Below, in pieces: positions 15,488 through 24,140 of a stretch of 64,000 nucleotides of DNA. The stretch covers positions 1-64,000 of the forward strand of contig CAJURH010000013.1 of assembly GCA_910588775.1 (NCBI GenBank), written 5' to 3'. This DNA comes from an uncultured Lachnospiraceae bacterium. Lineage in GTDB: Bacteria > Bacillota > Clostridia > Lachnospirales > Lachnospiraceae. Positions within the stretch are counted from its first letter, which is position 1, and each line of letters begins with the position of its first letter. The translations under genes and the position numbers were made by a program. The notes below the pieces were generated by a model that ran no database searches, was not told the origin of the DNA, and was given only the letters and a program-made list of their open reading frames with translations.

Positions 15488-18400
15488 TTATGCGTTTTCT
15501 TCGGTTTTCTTCGCCAGATGGAAGGAAATCAGCAGGTCGTCCTGATGCACAGAATCGCCTTCCTGCACGTAAATCTTGTCCACGGTACCAGTAATTTTGG
15601 ATACCACGGTGGTCTCCATCTTCATGGCTTCCACGGTCATGAGCGGCATGTTTTCCGTTACCGGATCTCCTTCTTTGACAAGAACTTTGCCCACGGTGCC
15701 TGGGATGGAAGAACCCAGATGCTGCGGATTGTTCTTGTCAGCTTTCAGCTTGCGGTCCGTCTTCACTTCCAGATTCTTATCCAGAATCTTAATGTGACGG
15801 ATAGAGCCGTTCACCTGGAACATCAGGGTGCGCATGCCTTCTTCATCCGGATCGCTGGCTTCCATGTACTTAATCAGAAGCTCTTTTCCCTCGCCAATCT
15901 TCAAGTAAGTCTCCTCGCCTTTTCTAAGGCCATAGAAATACACATGGCTCTCCAGACGGGTCACGTCATTGTACATCCTTCTGTGCTCGCAGTATTCCTC
16001 GTAAACCTTGGGATACAGAGCGTAACTGATGGCTTTTTGAAGCATAAGCTCATCGGATTTATCCTCGTAATGGTATTTCTCAATCAGATGCTGCTTGATG
16101 GCCTCCAGATCCGCCGGCGGAAGCAATTTGCCAGGACGCTCGGTCAATGGCACAATGTCTTTTAAGACGATCTTCTGCAAATCCTTGGGGAATCCGCCGT
16201 AGGGCTGCCCCATCATGCCCTGGAAATAGGACACCACAGAATCTGGGTAGGAAAGTCCCGCGCCTTCAGTCAAAATGTTTTCTTTGGTTAAACCGTTCTT
16301 AAACATAAAGATAGCCAAATCACCCACCGCCTTGGAGCTGGGCGTTACTTTCACGATATTTCCCAGCAAGTCGTTGGCGTCTTTATACAGACCCTTGATG
16401 GCCTCAAAATCATCCGCCGAACCCATGCTGCTGACCTGGGCCAGCAGGTTGGAATACTGACCGCCTGGAATTTCGTATTTGTAAATCTCAGCGTTGGGCG
16501 CATTCATATCGCTCTCAAAAGATCTGTAAACTTTGCGCATACGGCCATAATAACGGCTCAGCTTATCCAGCTCTTCAAAATCAAGCCCCGTATCCCGCTT
16601 GGTTCCCCGCAGGGCTTCCACAACGGCGTTCATGGACGGCTGACTGGTCAGAGAGGACATAGACTCGATGGCCAGGTCCACAATGTCCACGCCAGCTTCC
16701 GCCGCCATCAGGATAGAACTTACGCCATTTCCGGTGGAGTCATGGGTATGTAGGTGAATGGGAACCTTCAGCTCACTCTTTAACGCACCCACCAGCTCTT
16801 TGGCAGCCATGGGCTTTAACAGGCCCGCCATATCCTTAATGGCAATGGAATGGCATCCCAGAGCCGCCAGCTCTTTGGCCAGATTCACGTAATAATCCAA
16901 CGTGTATTTTGTTTCATTGGGGCTGGTCACGTCTCCGGTGTAACAGATGGCGCCTTCCACGATTTTCCCGGTCTTTAACGCCTCATTGATGGGCATCTTC
17001 ATGTTTTCCACCCAGTTCAGGCTGTCGAAGATACGGAACACATCGATCCCCTTCTCCCCGGAAATTCGGATAAATTCCTGCACCACATTGTCTGGATAGT
17101 TGCTGTAACCCACCGCGTTGGAGGCGCGCAGCAGCATCTGAATCAGGGTGTTGGGCATACGCTCCCGCAGGATTTCCAGACGGTGCCAGGGAGATTCTTT
17201 CAGGAAACGGTACGCGGTGTCAAAGGTGGCTCCGCCCCATGCCTCCACGGAAAATGCGTTCTCCATAAATGCGTTGGTGGCGTAAGCCGCGCCGCACAAG
17301 TCTTTGCTTCGCATACGGGTAGCCATCAGGGACTGCTGGGCGTCACGCATGGTAGTGTCGGTTACATACAGTTTGTCTTCCTTAAGGATTTTCTGCATAT
17401 AGCCTTCCGCGCCCAGCTTTAAGAATTCGTCTCTGGCGCCATGCACCGGCTTGGACTCATCAAATTCCGGAAGCACGCGGTTCTCGTAATGGGGCTTCTT
17501 TCCGATGCCGGAATTGACAATCCGATCCCCGATAAACTCTATAATCTTGGTGGCGCGGTCCTGGCTCTCGGTGAGCTGGAACAACTCCGGCGTTTCCTCA
17601 ATGAACGTGGTGTAGCAGTCCCCGCTCTGGAAATTGGGATGCTTCAGCACGTTAATTAGGAACGGAATGTTGGTCTTCACGCCGCGGATACGCATTTCCG
17701 TCAGCGCCCGGACAGATTTCTTCACAGCTCCCGCAAAAGTGCGGTCCAGTGAAATGACTTTCACCAGAAGGCTGTCGTAATAAGGCGCGATCACCGCTCC
17801 CACATAGGCGTTTCCGCCGTCCAAACGAATGCCGTTTCCGGAACCAGAACGATACACGGTGATTTCTCCCGTATCTGGCAGGAAGTTGTTGGACGGGTCT
17901 TCAGTGGTGACACGGGTCTGAATGGAGTAGCCCACGCACTTGATGTCATCCTGAGACTTAATGTTGATTTCGTCAGAATCCAACGGATAGCCCTCGGCAA
18001 TCAAAATCTGGGACTGCACCAGGTCCACGTTGGTCACCATCTCGCTGACGGTGTGCTCCACCTGGATACGAGGGTTCATCTCGATGAAATAGGGATTGTT
18101 GTCTTCATCCACCAGGAATTCCAGAGTTCCGGCATTGCGATAGCCCACCGCCTTGGAAAGCCGGATGGCCGCGTCAAAAATGATCTGACGGGTCTCATCC
18201 GGCAAGGAGAACGCCGGCGCATACTCCACCACTTTCTGATGACGGCGCTGCACGGAACAGTTACGGTCAAATAGATGCACCACATTTCCATAATGGTCAC
18301 CCAGCACCTGCACTTCGATATGTTTTGGCCCACGCAGGTATTTCTCAATGAAAAGCTTGTCGTCACCGAACGCCTTCTTGGATTCGTTTTTGGCTTCTTC

Positions 18401-18970
18401 AAATTCTTTTTCCAAATCCTCCACGCAGTTAACAATACGCATGCCGCGGCCACCGCCGCCGTTGGAAGCCTTCAGCATAATCGGAAATCCCACGTCGTTG
18501 GCCACCTTCGTGGCGGTGTCAATGTCCTTGACAGAATAATCCACGCCAGGAATAATAGGCACTTTCGCCTCAATGGCGATTCTCTTGGACGAAATCTTGT
18601 CGCCCATAGCGTTCATGATATTGCTGGACGGGCCAATGAATACGATGCCGTTTCGCTCGCAGGCATCCACGAATTCTGGATTTTCTGACAGGAAACCATA
18701 CCCTGGATGAATGGCGTCCACGTTGGCCGCCAGGGCAATCTTTATGATGGCGTCAATGTCCAGATAAGCGTCAATGGGACCTTTACGGGTATCCAACTGA
18801 TAGGACTCGTCCGCTTTGGAACGAAACAGGGCATAGCGGTCTTCTCTGGAATAGATGCTGACAGTGGTGATGCCCAGCTCGTTTAACGCTCGGAAGACGC
18901 GAATGGCAATTTCACCTCGATTCGCCACCAGAACCTTTTTGAAAGGTTTGATTTGTACCTGGTTGTTCAT
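15488..18970 (-). CDS. pyc: pyruvate carboxylase
   Basis: A 1160-residue biotin enzyme making oxaloacetate from pyruvate, bicarbonate and ATP (anaplerosis). Domains: biotin carboxylase about 10-460 (KVLVANRGEIAIRVFRALNE, ASNGGGGRGMRIV, EMNPRIQVEHTVSE); carboxyltransferase about 530-810 (YVTDTTMRDAQQSLMATRMR, EAWGGATFDTAYRFL, HLHTHDSTGNG); linker; and C-terminal biotinyl domain with EAMKMET, the biotin Lys near residue 1117. The length is that of the single-chain bacterial enzyme. The start at 18970 follows AAAAGGAG; the frame upstream of it is leader. Promoter at 19046-19074. It is transcribed alone; no biotin ligase is nearby. Confidence 0.97.
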   Translation of the reverse strand: MNNQVQIKPFKKVLVANRGEIAIRVFRALNELGITTVSIYSREDRYALFRSKADESYQLDTRKGPIDAYLDIDAIIKIALAANVDAIHPGYGFLSENPEFVDACERNGIVFIGPSSNIMNAMGDKISSKRIAIEAKVPIIPGVDYSVKDIDTATKVANDVGFPIMLKASNGGGGRGMRIVNCVEDLEKEFEEAKNESKKAFGDDKLFIEKYLRGPKHIEVQVLGDHYGNVVHLFDRNCSVQRRHQKVVEYAPAFSLPDETRQIIFDAAIRLSKAVGYRNAGTLEFLVDEDNNPYFIEMNPRIQVEHTVSEMVTNVDLVQSQILIAEGYPLDSDEINIKSQDDIKCVGYSIQTRVTTEDPSNNFLPDTGEITVYRSGSGNGIRLDGGNAYVGAVIAPYYDSLLVKVISLDRTFAGAVKKSVRALTEMRIRGVKTNIPFLINVLKHPNFQSGDCYTTFIEETPELFQLTESQDRATKIIEFIGDRIVNSGIGKKPHYENRVLPEFDESKPVHGARDEFLKLGAEGYMQKILKEDKLYVTDTTMRDAQQSLMATRMRSKDLCGAAYATNAFMENAFSVEAWGGATFDTAYRFLKESPWHRLEILRERMPNTLIQMLLRASNAVGYSNYPDNVVQEFIRISGEKGIDVFRIFDSLNWVENMKMPINEALKTGKIVEGAICYTGDVTSPNETKYTLDYYVNLAKELAALGCHSIAIKDMAGLLKPMAAKELVGALKSELKVPIHLHTHDSTGNGVSSILMAAEAGVDIVDLAIESMSSLTSQPSMNAVVEALRGTKRDTGLDFEELDKLSRYYGRMRKVYRSFESDMNAPNAEIYKYEIPGGQYSNLLAQVSSMGSADDFEAIKGLYKDANDLLGNIVKVTPSSKAVGDLAIFMFKNGLTKENILTEGAGLSYPDSVVSYFQGMMGQPYGGFPKDLQKIVLKDIVPLTERPGKLLPPADLEAIKQHLIEKYHYEDKSDELMLQKAISYALYPKVYEEYCEHRRMYNDVTRLESHVYFYGLRKGEETYLKIGEGKELLIKYMEASDPDEEGMRTLMFQVNGSIRHIKILDKNLEVKTDRKLKADKNNPQHLGSSIPGTVGKVLVKEGDPVTENMPLMTVEAMKMETTVVSKITGTVDKIYVQEGDSVHQDDLLISFHLAKKTEENA

Positions 18971-19045
18971 ATTTAATCTCCTTTTTTCTGTAACGATTTC
19001 TGCATATTGGCTAATTTTCCTATAATATGTAGATATTCTATTATA

Positions 19046-19074
19046 AGTATATGAAAATATCACCAAAAATGCAA
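19046..19074 (-). promoter_or_regulatory. sigma-A promoter of pyruvate carboxylase
   Basis: Minus strand TTGCAT (19074-19069), 17-base spacer, TATACT (19051-19046), 76 bases upstream of the ATG at 18970. Confidence 0.65.
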
Positions 19075-19323
19075 GGTAAAATTTTACCCTTCCTATTGCT
19101 GTTCCATGAATGTGCGTTTTGGTAACGCCGGACAAATCAGGTACAGTTCAGTATTTTACCTAAAAGCCATACGAAACGGCCGTAACGCCACCCTTTTTTG
19201 ACATAAATGCTTCTGCTGGAAAATGTTTGAATGGATATAAGAAAATTCTAGAATTATGAAGATTTTATGATACAATCCATTCGTCAGAACCCCTAGAATG
19301 GTAATGGAAAGGAGATGCTTCAC

Positions 19324-19434
19324 ATGGATCATTCATTACTTTTAATCGACAATATTATAACATATGCAGCCTCAGCCTGCAATATGCAATTCCAAAATTT
19401 TGAAGCAAATATATTGCATTTTACTTCCGGATAA
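19324..19434 (+). CDS. possible 36-residue peptide upstream of the SmtB-like regulator
   Basis: An ATG at 19324 preceded at good spacing by AAAGGAG opens a 36-codon frame, starting MDHSLLLIDNIITYAASACN and ending at TAA 19432-19434, 32 bases before the regulator. Codons 19-32 are overlapped by an inverted repeat, TGCAATAT (19378-19385) with ATATTGCA (19411-19418), with TTCCAAAATTTTGAA inside. It may be a small protein, a leader peptide, or a chance frame over an operator. No match is recognised. The rest of 18971-19466 holds only the pyruvate carboxylase promoter. Confidence 0.4.
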   Translation: MDHSLLLIDNIITYAASACNMQFQNFEANILHFTSG

Positions 19435-19466
19435 AATATAATTATTCATGAGAGGATGATTATTTC

Positions 19467-19775
19467 ATGAACGAAAACTGCGTTAATTATCAGGCGGATG
19501 ATGATACGCTATACAAATTGGCAGAATTGTTCAAAGTTTTCGGCGATCCCACCCGGATACGAATCCTACACTGTCTGATCCAAGAGGAGCTGTGCGTCCA
19601 GGACATTGCGGACAAGCTTTCCATGACCCAGAGCGCCATCTCTCACCAGCTTCGGGTTTTGAAGCAGATGGAGTTGGTGAAGTTCCGGCGGGACGGCAAG
19701 ACCATTTATTATTCCCTAGCCGACGACCATGTGAAGACCATCATGGCCCAGGGACTGGAACATGTATGCGAATAG
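19467..19775 (+). CDS. SmtB/CzrA-type ArsR-family metal-sensing repressor
   Basis: A 102-residue winged-helix repressor. The DNA-reading part is LFKVFGDPTRIRILHCLIQE ... LSMTQSAISHQLRVLKQMEL. Metal sites: an ELCVQDIA segment, where CadC-type sensors carry their ELCVCD motif, and an alpha-5 site DxH-x10-H-x2-E in the C-terminal helix (DDHVK...LEHVCE), which exactly matches the zinc ligands of SmtB (Asp, His, His, Glu). It should therefore release DNA on binding zinc or a similar metal. The ATG at 19467 has GAGAGGATGA upstream. No metal exporter adjoins it, so its target is probably elsewhere or itself. Confidence 0.9.
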   Translation: MNENCVNYQADDDTLYKLAELFKVFGDPTRIRILHCLIQEELCVQDIADKLSMTQSAISHQLRVLKQMELVKFRRDGKTIYYSLADDHVKTIMAQGLEHVCE

Positions 19776-19816
19776 GAAAACGCAAATAAGGAAGGATGGC
19801 ATTTCCTTCCTTATTG

Positions 19817-21097
19817 TTACCGCCTGGCAAGCTCCTGGGTGATATCCTCCCAGCTCACCTCTTTCTCCGCCATGAGAACCATCACATGGTAGAGAAAATC
19901 CGCGATCTCGTATTTGATTTCTTCTTTATCGGGGTTCTTGGCGGCAATCACGATTTCCGTGCACTCCTCCCCCACTTTCTTCAATATCTTATCAATTCCC
20001 TTTTCAAACAGATAGTTGGTGTAAGAACCCTCCTTGGGATGGATTTTCCGGTCCTGAATAACCTCATACACATCCTGGAACACCCGCAAGGGATTTGTAT
20101 CGTCGCACTTCCTCTGAACCAATTCCTGGAAAAAGCAACTGTAATTTCCCGTGTGGCAGGCCGCGCCCACCTGCGCCACCTTGGCCAGTATGGTATCGTT
20201 GTCGCAGTCTAACAGCAGCGACTTCACATACTGAAAATGACCAGAAGTCAGACCTTTCACCCAAATCTCCTCACGGCTGCGGCTCCAGTAGGTCATTTTG
20301 CCGCTCTGGAGAGTCTTATTGAAAGCTTCCTCATTCATGTACGCCAGCATAAGCGCCTCGCCCGTCTGGTAATCCTGCACCACCACGGGAATCAGCCCGT
20401 CACTGTTTAATTTGAAATCTTTCCAGGCAATCCGGCTATTTAGAAGATTCACCGGAAGCCCCCGTTCCTGACACTCTTCCTTAAAATCCGCCAGGGATTC
20501 GTCCTTACGGTTCACATAGCCTCCGCTGATTCCATCCACGCCCAGCTCCTCCAGACACGCCAGCGCATTCGATTTCGCGTCCGACTCCATATGAAAAATC
20601 AAAGGCACAGGCATCTTATGCACTTCTTCCAAAGCAGATTTCACAAGAAGAACGCCGTCCGCATAAATCTCAATGGGAGCCTGATGGGCCAGGAATTCCT
20701 CTGCCTTAGAAATGCATACCAGAATCCTGTCACTTCCAAATCGATCCGACGCCTCTTCCAACAGCTTTACATTGCCGTCCTTGGAAAAATTCAGAACTGC
20801 CCGATGGCACCCGGCGTACAGAAGCTTTTTCACATCTTCCAGCCTCTTTACATTCCCCGCCGCCGTCACTGGAACCTGAGACGCCTGGCAAATTTCCTTG
20901 ATTTTCCCAATGGCCTTTTCGTGCTCTTCGTCTGTGGAGGAAAGGTCGAAAACCAGCAGTTCATCCGCACCGCTGTCGCTGTAAAATCTGGCCAGCTCTA
21001 CGACGTCCCCGCCCTCAAATGGCTCCTTCTCATCCCAGCCTGTCACCGCCCGTCCCTGATACAGATACAGACAGGGAATCATACGTTTGTTATCCAT
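19817..21097 (-). CDS. hisIE: HisIE (phosphoribosyl-AMP cyclohydrolase / phosphoribosyl-ATP pyrophosphatase) with an N-terminal degenerate HisF-like barrel
   Basis: A 426-residue fusion. Residues ~1-215 align with HisF/HisA (KRMIPCLYLYQGRAVTG, DVVELARFYSDSGADELLVF), but position 11, the catalytic Asp of HisF, is Tyr, and position 130, its other catalytic Asp, is Ser (LVCISKAEE). About 225-330 is HisI (LDCDNDTILAKVAQVGAACH, CHTGNYSC zinc site); about 335-426 is HisE (KKVGEECTEIVIAAKNPDKE). The two C-terminal domains hydrolyse phosphoribosyl-ATP and open the ring of phosphoribosyl-AMP. The barrel may be structural, regulatory or a docking part. Last gene of the his cluster, 12 bases after hisB; start at 21097 set by GAGGAGAG. 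Confidence 0.9.
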   Translation of the reverse strand: MDNKRMIPCLYLYQGRAVTGWDEKEPFEGGDVVELARFYSDSGADELLVFDLSSTDEEHEKAIGKIKEICQASQVPVTAAGNVKRLEDVKKLLYAGCHRAVLNFSKDGNVKLLEEASDRFGSDRILVCISKAEEFLAHQAPIEIYADGVLLVKSALEEVHKMPVPLIFHMESDAKSNALACLEELGVDGISGGYVNRKDESLADFKEECQERGLPVNLLNSRIAWKDFKLNSDGLIPVVVQDYQTGEALMLAYMNEEAFNKTLQSGKMTYWSRSREEIWVKGLTSGHFQYVKSLLLDCDNDTILAKVAQVGAACHTGNYSCFFQELVQRKCDDTNPLRVFQDVYEVIQDRKIHPKEGSYTNYLFEKGIDKILKKVGEECTEIVIAAKNPDKEEIKYEIADFLYHVMVLMAEKEVSWEDITQELARR

Positions 21098-21109
21098 GTT
21101 CTCTCCTCC

Positions 21110-21700
21110 TCATAGACTTCCCTTGGTGGACAACACGTCCGAAATCCGGGGATCGTAAGTAACCGCCTCGTCCAGCGCCTTGGCAAAGCTCTTGAAAATG
21201 CATTCCGCTATATGATGATCGTTGTGCCCGGAAATCACTTTAATATGTAAATTCATGGCACAGCTATAGGAAACGGCATAAAAGAACTCCCGCACCATCT
21301 GCGTACTCATATCCCCGATATTATCTGCACAAAAATCCACCCCATCCATCACAAAATACGGCCGACCAGACAGATCCACCGCGCATAATACAAGCGCCTC
21401 GTCCATGGGCAGGATACAGCTTCCGAAGCGCCGAATGCCTTTCTTATCCCCCACCGCTTCCCGTAGGGCATTTCCCAGAACAATTCCCATGTCCTCGATG
21501 GTGTGATGGTCGTCCACATGAATGTCCCCCTGGGCATACGCCTTCAGGTCAAAAAAACCATGACGGGCAAATCCATGCAGCATATGGTCAAAAAAGCCAA
21601 TCCCCGTATCTATATCCGCCTGCCCCGCGCCGTCCAGGGAAATCTCCACCTGTATCTTTGTCTCCTTCGTATCTCTGCATATCCTCGCTTTCCTGTCCAT
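21110..21700 (-). CDS. hisB: imidazoleglycerol-phosphate dehydratase
   Basis: A 196-residue manganese enzyme for the sixth step of histidine synthesis. Both metal-binding His motifs are present: GIGFFDHMLHGFARHG and HVDDHHTIEDMGIVLG in the first half, and SGHNDHHIAECIFKSFAKAL in the second, the usual internal duplication. It is the monofunctional form, without the phosphatase domain of enteric HisB. The ATG at 21700 follows AAAGGAGG; twelve further codons upstream have no ribosome site. It lies 67 bases after hisG and 12 bases before hisIE in one operon. Confidence 0.97.
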   Translation of the reverse strand: MDRKARICRDTKETKIQVEISLDGAGQADIDTGIGFFDHMLHGFARHGFFDLKAYAQGDIHVDDHHTIEDMGIVLGNALREAVGDKKGIRRFGSCILPMDEALVLCAVDLSGRPYFVMDGVDFCADNIGDMSTQMVREFFYAVSYSCAMNLHIKVISGHNDHHIAECIFKSFAKALDEAVTYDPRISDVLSTKGSL

Positions 21701-21767
21701 ACCCTGCCTCCTTTGTCTCTTACCCGCCTTTTTCAAGTTTAACGAATTTTCTCTGTAATCTTTTCTT

Positions 21768-22403
21768 TTACAATACCGACCGGATATCCCGGATAATCTG
21801 ACTGATCCGTTCGTTCTCCATCTTCATGCTCACCTGGTTCACCACCATCCGGGCCGACAGAGGGCAGATTTTCTCCAGCACGTCCAGCCCGTTTTCCCGC
21901 AGGGTAGCCCCCGTCTCCACAATGTCCACAATCACTTCCGATAAACCCACGATGGGCGCCAGCTCAATGGAACCGTTTAACTTGATAATTTCCACCGTCT
22001 GATGCCTCTTATTATAGAAATAATCCTTTGCGATATTGGGATATTTGGTAGCCACCCGGATGAGCTGCCCGTGATTCAAAAGCTCTCCCGCAGACTTCGG
22101 TCCGCACACGCACATATCGCATTTCCCAAATCCTAGGTCCAAAACTTCATACAGCTTCCGGCCTTCTTCCAAAATGGTGTCCTTGCCCACAATGCCAATG
22201 TCCGCCGCTCCATACTCCACATAGGTGGGAACGTCCGGTCCTTTGGATAGGAAAAATCGAAGCTTCCTCTCCTCGTTGACAAAGATCAGCTTCCTGGAGG
22301 CCGGGTCTTTCATTTCCTCACACTGGATTCCGATTTTCTCAAACAATTCCAGAGCCTTTTTGGCAAGGCGCCCTTTTCCCAGAGCAAATGTTAAATATCT
22401 CAT
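21768..22403 (-). CDS. hisG: ATP phosphoribosyltransferase, short catalytic form
   Basis: A 211-residue first enzyme of histidine synthesis, joining ATP and PRPP. Motifs: RYLTFALGKGRLAKKALELF, GAADIGIVGKDTILEE, and the PRPP-binding region GLSEVIVDIVETGATLRENG. It is the short form, lacking the C-terminal regulatory domain, and therefore needs HisZ, encoded immediately upstream. The ATG at 22403 overlaps the hisZ stop as ATGA, which indicates translational coupling. GAGGAAAGG inside the end of hisZ serves as ribosome site. Confidence 0.97.
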   Translation of the reverse strand: MRYLTFALGKGRLAKKALELFEKIGIQCEEMKDPASRKLIFVNEERKLRFFLSKGPDVPTYVEYGAADIGIVGKDTILEEGRKLYEVLDLGFGKCDMCVCGPKSAGELLNHGQLIRVATKYPNIAKDYFYNKRHQTVEIIKLNGSIELAPIVGLSEVIVDIVETGATLRENGLDVLEKICPLSARMVVNQVSMKMENERISQIIRDIRSVL

Positions 22404-23524
22404 AACAACAATCCTTTCCTCTGCAACGCCACGCATTTTCCTTCCCGGCGCATGGCCACCGCCTGCTCAATGGCCTGTCGCCGGTTATCCTGGTCGTAAG
22501 AAATCGCCTCTTTTTTCTCTTCCAGTGGCGTCTCAATTCCCTGACGGCTCAGCGCATTCATCAAATGTTCCATCACCAGGGTAAATCCGATGGACGGACA
22601 GGATTTTCCAAAATACGCCAGCAGCTGATTATACCGTCCACCTTTGATCAGCGGCTGACCTGTGCCGTAAGTGAACGCCTGCATCAAAATGCCTGTATAA
22701 TATTTATATTTGCTCAGCATCCCCAGATCGAAGGCGATGTACTGACTGCAGCCGTACATCTCCAAGATATGGTAAATCTCTTCTAGCCGCCCGATGGACG
22801 CCAGCGCCTTCTCGTTGTTCGTCATGGTTCTGGCCTTTTCCAAAATCTCCATTCCGCCGAACAAATGAGGCATCTGGGCAAACACATTGGTCAGTTCCTG
22901 ACTCAGATGCTGTCTGCGGACACATTCTTCCACGCCGAAATGATTTTTGCTGGAAATCAGTTCCCGCAGCTCTTCCACCGCTTCCGCAGGCATCTGCGCC
23001 TCCTCCAAAAGCGACTTGAAGAAATCCACCTGGCCCACGCTCACCTGGAAGTCCTTTAATCCCGCCGCCTTTAACAGATCCACGGTCATAGCCAGGATTT
23101 CCCCGTCACTGTCCGCCGAAGCGTCTCCCATCATCTCCACGCCCACTTCCGTCACTTCCCTGGGACGTCCCTGGTAGCTGGCGCTGTTTAAGAATGTATT
23201 TCCCTGGTAGCAGAGCCGGAGAGTCTCTTGCCGGTCTTCCTCCATAAAATACCTGGCCGCCGCCCGGGCGATGGATGGCGTAAAGTCCGGCCGCAACACC
23301 AACGTATTTCCGTCTCTGTCAAAAAATTTATATAAATCTTTCGATGGAATTGTTCCGATCTCCCGGCTAAACACATCAAAAAACTCAAATGTAGGCGTTT
23401 CAATATCTTCGTACCCATAAGAAGCCAAAACTTTGTGCAGCGCCTTCTGCAAAGCCCTCTTACGGGCGCATTCTTCACCGTAAATATCCCGCACCCCTTC
23501 GGGTGTATGAATGACACGCTCCAT
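22400..23524 (-). CDS. hisZ: ATP phosphoribosyltransferase regulatory subunit
   Basis: A 374-residue paralogue of histidyl-tRNA synthetase that forms an octamer with short HisG and carries histidine feedback. Class II features: TPEGVRDIYGEECARKRAL, motif 2 region YKFFDRDGNTLVLRPDFTPS and LRLCYQGNTFL, and the C-terminal IKGGRYNQLLAYFGKSCPSIGF-like region. It lacks the anticodon-binding domain, which separates it from HisRS. The C-terminal ~55 residues are extra and less typical. The start at 23524 follows AAAGGGAG. First gene of the local his cluster; no T-box or leader hairpin fits in the 64 bases upstream. Confidence 0.93.
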   Translation of the reverse strand: MERVIHTPEGVRDIYGEECARKRALQKALHKVLASYGYEDIETPTFEFFDVFSREIGTIPSKDLYKFFDRDGNTLVLRPDFTPSIARAAARYFMEEDRQETLRLCYQGNTFLNSASYQGRPREVTEVGVEMMGDASADSDGEILAMTVDLLKAAGLKDFQVSVGQVDFFKSLLEEAQMPAEAVEELRELISSKNHFGVEECVRRQHLSQELTNVFAQMPHLFGGMEILEKARTMTNNEKALASIGRLEEIYHILEMYGCSQYIAFDLGMLSKYKYYTGILMQAFTYGTGQPLIKGGRYNQLLAYFGKSCPSIGFTLVMEHLMNALSRQGIETPLEEKKEAISYDQDNRRQAIEQAVAMRREGKCVALQRKGLLL

Positions 23525-23588
23525 AACTTTCTCCCTTTATCACGATAGAGTTTTCGACTTCTTATTATAGGCGATTCCCATTTGCCTG

Positions 23589-24122
23589 TCAATCCCGCAT
23601 ATCCAGATCACGCTGCAGCCCGTCCAGATAAGGCACCAAAATGGATCCATGTTTTTCCAGATAAAACTCCGGCTCCAACTCTTGAATCGTAAAACTTTTC
23701 CTGCCTCCCCGCTCTTTCCGCTCCCAAAATTCCAGAAATTTTTTTAAACGCAGATAGTAAAGCTTGTCCAGATGATTAAAAAAGAGCAGCAGAAAAGACA
23801 CGCCCCCCTGCTCCTCGAAGTCCCTCATAAACTGTATCTGATGAGGATGCACATTGGCCAGCGGAAACGTACTGGCTGCGCACTCCTTTGCATCAAAGCA
23901 GACCGGAATTCCCTGTACGGCTCCTATATAATCCACGGTGCTTTTCTGCTCAAAATAGGCAAGAGTGATGTGCCTGTTTTCTTTGTCGATCTTCACGGGC
24001 GTGATGGGCGTGGGCACTTTCTGAATCAGCGCCAGCCCTTTCTTTGCATACTGTTCATTTGTCCGGTTTATCAGCTCTTCCAAAACAGAACCCCGAAGCC
24101 CCCTCGTATTCCAGGCGCCCAT
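23589..24122 (-). CDS. recU: Holliday junction resolvase RecU
   Basis: A 177-residue structure-specific nuclease that cuts four-way junctions during recombination in Firmicutes. NTRGLRGSVLEELINRTNEQ matches the N-terminal Arg-rich part, VDYIGAVQGIPVCFDAKECA carries the catalytic Asp...Asp-x-Lys arrangement of the resolvase fold, and FPLANVHPHQIQFM is the conserved follow-on. Slightly shorter than Bacillus RecU (about 200), with a shortened N-terminus. ruvA and ruvB occur at 47-48.7 kb but no ruvC is seen, consistent with RecU serving as resolvase. Start ATG 24122. Confidence 0.92.
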   Translation of the reverse strand: MGAWNTRGLRGSVLEELINRTNEQYAKKGLALIQKVPTPITPVKIDKENRHITLAYFEQKSTVDYIGAVQGIPVCFDAKECAASTFPLANVHPHQIQFMRDFEEQGGVSFLLLFFNHLDKLYYLRLKKFLEFWERKERGGRKSFTIQELEPEFYLEKHGSILVPYLDGLQRDLDMRD

Positions 24123-24140
24123 CCTAACTCTCCCTCATTT

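Noticed and set aside
23525..23588. A T-box or attenuator before hisZ
   Set aside because: Only 64 bases separate recU and hisZ, with no specifier stem or terminator-like hairpin, so a his leader does not fit there.
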